Shown here in pieces: positions 60,900-64,000 of a stretch of 64,000 nt of DNA. A program made the translations under genes and the position numbers. Positions within the stretch are counted from its first letter, which is position 1. Every line of letters begins with the position of its first letter. The stretch is from Pseudomonadota bacterium (GTDB lineage: Bacteria > Pseudomonadota > Gammaproteobacteria > Burkholderiales > Burkholderiaceae_C): the NCBI GenBank assembly GCA_023442945.1, contig JAEZWW010000026.1:1-64000 (forward strand), read 5' to 3'. The notes under the pieces are model-generated. The model searched no databases. It had not been told where the DNA came from and saw only the letters and a program-made list of their open reading frames with translations.

Positions 60900-61217
60900 A
60901 TGGCTTCCCAACCCATTGCGATTCCCGCCGAACTGGTCGAGTTGCTCGACGACGCTGCGCTCGACCTGCCCACCCTGGCGCGCACCTGCCGCGTGACGAC
61001 CGAGTGGGTGCTCACCCGCGTCGAGTCTGGCGTGCTGGCGCCCAGCGCCGGCCAAGCCGCCACCGAATGGCGCTTTGCCAGCACCACCGTCGTGCGCGCG
61101 CGCCGCCTGGCCGGGCTGGAGCAGACCTTTGAGGCCGATCCGCAACTCGCCGCGCTGACGGTGGATTTGATGGAAGAAGTGGCCGATCTGCGCCGCCGGC
61201 TGCGCGAGCTGATCTGA
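60900..61217 (+). CDS. cbpM: Chaperone modulator CbpM
   Basis: 105 residues. MerR-like N-terminal helices (LVELLDDAALDLPTLARTCR, VTTEWVLTRVESGVL) and the C-terminal coiled helix LTVDLMEEVADLRRRLRELI. CbpM binds the J domain of CbpA and inhibits its co-chaperone and DNA-binding activities. Starts 33 bases after cbpA, in the order found in other proteobacteria. Confidence 0.9.
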   Translation: MASQPIAIPAELVELLDDAALDLPTLARTCRVTTEWVLTRVESGVLAPSAGQAATEWRFASTTVVRARRLAGLEQTFEADPQLAALTVDLMEEVADLRRRLRELI

Positions 61218-61297
61218 CGCGGCGCTGGCGCCCGAACGGCGCGAGCCGCCTGGGCGACTGACCGGGTTCGGTCGCGCCCAAAGCTTCTTTTGAGCAC

Positions 61298-61336
61298 AAA
61301 AAAGACTGCCCGCGCTAGAGGGATCTGCGCGGGCAG
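61298..61336 (-). terminator. Rho-independent terminator built from an interspersed repeat copy
   Basis: CTGCCCGCGC and GCGCGGGCAG are perfect ten-base arms around an 11-base loop (TAGAGGGATCT). On the minus strand the hairpin is followed by TCTTTTTTG. The stem is the core of the interspersed repeat (extends to about 61350). It would end transcription of the glycine-zipper gene, about 50 bases after its stop. Confidence 0.75.
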
Positions 61337-61390
61337 CTATGTTTATAGGAGCGCATCGGCGCTGGGCCGATGCTGCCGGTGCGGGGTCGC

Positions 61391-62233
61391 TCAGTACCCG
61401 AAGCCGACGCCCACCCCGCCGTGGCGCCCAATGCGGCCGCCGATCGACAGGTTGACGCCCACCGGCGCCACGTAGCGCGGGGCCGGCTGCACGTACACCG
61501 GCGCCGGGTAGCTCTGGTACACCGGGGCGGCGTACGGGTAGCCCTGCTGCGGAAACGCTTGCGGGTAGGGTTGTGGGTACGTCTGCGGATAAGGCGCGGG
61601 GTACACCGGTTGCTGCGGGTAGTAGCCACCGTCGTAACCCGGTTGCACCACCTCGCCCCCCGACGGGTAAGACGAATACGCCGGCGGCACCGGGTACGTC
61701 GCTACCGGCGCGGGTTGCACCGGGTAGGTCTGCGCACCGTCGTTGTAGCTGTAGTTGGGCTGGTTGTTGTAGTAACCGCCTTCCGGGTTGGGCACCTGCA
61801 GCCACTGGCCGGGGGCCTGGGCCGTGCGGGTCTGGTACTGGCGGCCGTTGTATTCGTAGGTCACGTCGTAGGCCGTCACGCGCTGGCTGTAGCGCGTGCC
61901 GCAGTGGCCGTAACCGTTGTTGTAGGCCTCGGCCGTGTTGCCCAGGAGGGCACCACCGATGGCGCCCAGAATGGCGCCGGCGATGTGGCCATTGCCCTTG
62001 CCGATCTGGCTGCCGATCAGCCCGCCGGTGACTGCGCCCACGCCGGCGCCCGCGCCACTGGTGGGGCGGCCGTAGGGCCCGCAGTCTTGTACCGGCACCT
62101 GTTCGACTACGGGCTGGGCACCCAGCACGCGCGCATTCACCATCGACTGCGCCTGCGCCGCCGTGGCCGCCACGCCCAGCGCCGCCAGCACGGTCAGGCG
62201 CACAGCGAAGGCAGAAGACGTAGAGCTTTTCAT
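61391..62233 (-). CDS. Glycine-zipper 2TM-domain protein with Pro/Tyr/Gln-rich tail
   Basis: 280 residues. Signal peptide to about residue 28 (LTVLAALGVAATAAQAQ). Glycine-zipper module at about 60-100 (GAGAGVGAVTGGLIGSQIG, IAGAILGAIGGALLGN), as in SlyB/Rickettsia 17-kDa-type outer-membrane proteins, but no lipobox. From about 150 the sequence is low-complexity with many Pro-Tyr-Pro and Tyr-Pro-Gln units (YPQPYPQAFPQQGYPYA), ending in SIGGRIGRHGGVGVGFGY. Probably envelope-associated; the tail may be disordered or adhesive. Function unknown. Confidence 0.8.
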   Translation of the reverse strand: MKSSTSSAFAVRLTVLAALGVAATAAQAQSMVNARVLGAQPVVEQVPVQDCGPYGRPTSGAGAGVGAVTGGLIGSQIGKGNGHIAGAILGAIGGALLGNTAEAYNNGYGHCGTRYSQRVTAYDVTYEYNGRQYQTRTAQAPGQWLQVPNPEGGYYNNQPNYSYNDGAQTYPVQPAPVATYPVPPAYSSYPSGGEVVQPGYDGGYYPQQPVYPAPYPQTYPQPYPQAFPQQGYPYAAPVYQSYPAPVYVQPAPRYVAPVGVNLSIGGRIGRHGGVGVGFGY

Positions 62234-62367
62234 CTTGGGATCCTCAAAAAAGAAGACACAGCAAGCCTATTGTGGGCCGCTTTCCCTCTGAAAACGCCCC
62301 AACGGGGCCCGAGGCTGACCTACTTTACACCCCGGATACCAAGGGCGGTCTGTGGTTGTGGCGGCGA

Positions 62368-62445
62368 AAATGCTCCCAAAATGGGAGCTGGTCGCGCAGA
62401 TGAACCTAGCGTCAGAGCCCAATTGGACAGGATTTCCGTCCGGCT
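62368..62445 (+). repeat. Interspersed repeat, diverged copy
   Basis: TGCTCCCAAAATGGGAGC, TGGTCGCGCAGATGAA, CCTAGCGTCAGAGCCC, AATTGGAC. The AT-rich left end is altered but the core is recognisable. Confidence 0.65.
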
Positions 62446-62490
62446 TTCAGCCCGCGCCGAGCGAGTCAAGAAATTGGAATCTGACCCCGA

Positions 62491-62634
62491 TTACTCCCGA
62501 TTACGGCGACACCCGACATGGGCGGCGCCGTCGTCCTGGCGCGCGGTGAACAGCGTTCTGCGTATGCCCAGCGCCTCGCAGATCCGCGCAAACGCTGCAC
62601 GCAGTTGGGCAAGGGAATCGGTCGCGGGGGTCAT
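62491..62634 (-). other. Possible truncated gene start (47 residues)
   Basis: The frame begins MTPATDSLAQLRAAFARICE, continues ALGIRRTLFTARQDD and ends 45 bases before a repeat copy. It lies 11 bases after the membrane gene at 62646 on the same strand and looks like the beginning of a protein cut short. I do not recognise a domain, and it could be non-coding. Confidence 0.3.
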
Positions 62635-62645
62635 GCGGAGCCGCG

Positions 62646-63071
62646 TTAGACCGGCGGCATCTTTGGCACCACAAACCGCCACACCGCCCGCAGTGCCAGC
62701 GCCGTCAGCGCCAGGCCCACCACGCAGACTGGCACGCGCAGGCCGGTGTCGGACCAGTTGGAATAGGTCATCAGCGCCGCGGCCTGGGCGGTCATGGCCA
62801 GGGCGATGGTGGCCAGCGCGTGTTGCGGCATGGCCAGGCGCGCGCGGTAGTCGGGCGAGGTCAGGCCCCACAGGGTCTGGAACAGGCAGGCCGCGCCGAT
62901 GGGGATGGCCAGCCACACCACCAGCACCAGTGGCAGCAGGTGCTCGATCACCCAATGGAACAGCGGCTGCGGCCCATGCAGGGTCAGGCCGTACAGCTCC
63001 AACGCCATCCACAGCCCGCCCGGCAGCGCGCCGAAGACGGACCAGCGGTACAGGCGGCGGCTGGGGTGCAC
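62646..63071 (-). CDS. Small membrane protein, function unknown
   Basis: 141 residues, four predicted membrane helices (WSVFGALPGGLWMALELYGL, LLPLVLVVWLAIPIGAACLF, ALATIALAMTAQAAALM, VPVCVVGLALTALALRAVW). It starts with GTG 63071, only three bases after the acetoacetyl-CoA synthetase stop, so the two are translationally coupled. I do not recognise the family. Confidence 0.7.
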   Translation of the reverse strand: MHPSRRLYRWSVFGALPGGLWMALELYGLTLHGPQPLFHWVIEHLLPLVLVVWLAIPIGAACLFQTLWGLTSPDYRARLAMPQHALATIALAMTAQAAALMTYSNWSDTGLRVPVCVVGLALTALALRAVWRFVVPKMPPV

Positions 63072-63074
63072 GGC

Positions 63075-64000
63075 TCAGGCGCCGGGCTGGCGCGCCAGGT
63101 GCGCTTGCGCGAACTCCTGGTACCAGGCCAGCGACGCGGGGTTGGCCATGGCTTCGCGGTTGACGACCTTGTCCAGTGGCTGGCCGAGCAGCAGCTTCTT
63201 GATCGGCAGCTCCTGCTTCTTGCCAGACAGGGTGCGCGGGATCTCGGTGACCTGGAAGATGTCGTCCGGCACGAAGCGCGGCGACAGCGCGGTGCGGATG
63301 GCGCCGGCCAGGCGCTGGCGGAGCGCGTCGTCCAATGTGACGCCGGGGCGCAGCACCACGAACAGCGGCATGTAGCTTTCGCGGCCCAAGTATTCCAGGT
63401 CGACCACCATCGAATCCAGCACCTCGGGGATGCCTTCGACGGCGCTGTAGATCTCGCTGGTGCCCATGCGCAGGCCGTGGCGGTTGATGGTGGCGTCGCT
63501 GCGGCCGTAGATCACGCACCACTCGCCCTGGCCGTCGTCGTCGCCGATCTTCAGCCAGTCGCCGTGGCGCCAGACGCTGCCGGCCTCGGGGCCCAGGTCG
63601 CCGCCGCCGGGCTTGCGGCCGTGGCCGGGCGGGTACATCTCGAAATAGCTGGCCTTGTAGCGCGCGCCGTCGGTGTCGCCCACCAGGTACAGCGGCATCG
63701 ACGGGATGGGCTGCACGCACACCAGTTCGCCCACCTGGCCGACCACGGGCTCGCCCGCGTCGTTCCAGGCTTCCACCGCGGCACCCAGTTGGCGGCACTG
63801 CATGACGCCCGGGCGCTGGGGCAATTCGCGGTTGCCGCCGATGAAGGCGCCGCAGAAGTCGGTGCCGCCGGAGATGTTGGCCCACCACATGTCCTGCTGT
63901 TCGGGCGACTTGGCGATGCGGCGGAACTGCTCGTTGCCCCAGGTCTGCACGTCGGGCGCCAGTGGCGAGCCAGTGCTGCCCAGCGCGCGCACGCGGCTGA
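63075..64000 (-). CDS. aacS: Acetoacetyl-CoA synthetase, C-terminal part
   Basis: The last 308 residues of an ANL-superfamily ligase that runs off the right edge. VRALGSTGSPLAPDVQTW, ISGGTDFCGAFIGGN, and QCRQLGAAVEAWNDAGEPV are characteristic of acetoacetate-CoA ligases, as is the end IPRTLSGKKQELPIKKLLLG with the catalytic lysine. It activates acetoacetate with ATP and CoA, linked to ketone-body or polyhydroxybutyrate use. A four-helix membrane protein gene follows at once. Confidence 0.92.
   Translation of the reverse strand, partial: SRVRALGSTGSPLAPDVQTWGNEQFRRIAKSPEQQDMWWANISGGTDFCGAFIGGNRELPQRPGVMQCRQLGAAVEAWNDAGEPVVGQVGELVCVQPIPSMPLYLVGDTDGARYKASYFEMYPPGHGRKPGGGDLGPEAGSVWRHGDWLKIGDDDGQGEWCVIYGRSDATINRHGLRMGTSEIYSAVEGIPEVLDSMVVDLEYLGRESYMPLFVVLRPGVTLDDALRQRLAGAIRTALSPRFVPDDIFQVTEIPRTLSGKKQELPIKKLLLGQPLDKVVNREAMANPASLAWYQEFAQAHLARQPGA

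Overview
The window is high-GC (roughly two-thirds G+C, strongly GC3-biased) chromosomal DNA from a betaproteobacterium, most likely Burkholderiales and probably Comamonadaceae (Acidovorax/Ottowia/Comamonas relatives). This rests on protein content (glnE-yhdP-nitrilase order, a metH gene encoding only the N-terminal half, CbpA/CbpM, GTP-dependent PckG, a complete hut regulon) and on a ~50-70 bp interspersed repeat (core close to GCTAT..ATAGCTGC.CGCGCAG..G.TCTAGGGC.AGCGG). I count about thirteen copies of the repeat. Assignment is by inspection only; no database search was run.

Layout. 1-271: N-terminus of a NodT-type outer-membrane efflux lipoprotein, running off the left edge. 655-10647: glnE, divergent yhdP, a carbon-nitrogen hydrolase and a PAS sensor kinase. 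10777-18986: threonine ammonia-lyase, a PACE efflux protein, and a striking block of a 1,354-residue membrane NRPS with epsilon-polylysine-synthetase architecture, an outer-membrane phospholipase A and a 4'-phosphopantetheinyl transferase. 19152-21714: metH (N-terminal half) and a NIPSNAP/monooxygenase/ArsR operon. 21823-27057: a visibly lower-GC catabolic island (hydroxyacid dehydrogenase, FAD amine oxidase, amino-acid ABC transporter, XRE-cupin regulator). 27340-40974: histidine utilisation. hutH-hutU-ABC binding protein-ABC permease-hutD-hutI-hutF-hutG run on the minus strand, hutC is divergent, and a second complete histidine-type ABC transporter follows. Perfect TGTATATACA palindromes lie upstream of both hutH and the second transporter, giving a readable HutC regulon.

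41190-52221: recQ (with a repeat inserted in frame), a small methyltransferase, then an accessory module: a class-3 lipase with four 11-residue C-terminal repeats, an ankyrin lipoprotein, and a broken ankyrin lipoprotein paralogue. This looks like an antibacterial effector with immunity genes. A tandem AAA+ ATPase, a CmpX-type mechanosensitive channel homologue and a 48-residue membrane protein follow. 52533-64000: pckG and housekeeping genes (metallophosphoesterase, UspA, alpha/beta hydrolase lacking its nucleophile serine, flavin reductase, EamA transporter, cbpA-cbpM, glycine-zipper protein), ending in a partial acetoacetyl-CoA synthetase.

Main points of interest: the Pls-like synthetase block, the lipase/ankyrin pair, and the interspersed repeats. 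The repeats sit in frame inside recQ and the NRPS, and in one case supply a terminator. A different, REP-like inverted pair is translated as the start of HutF.
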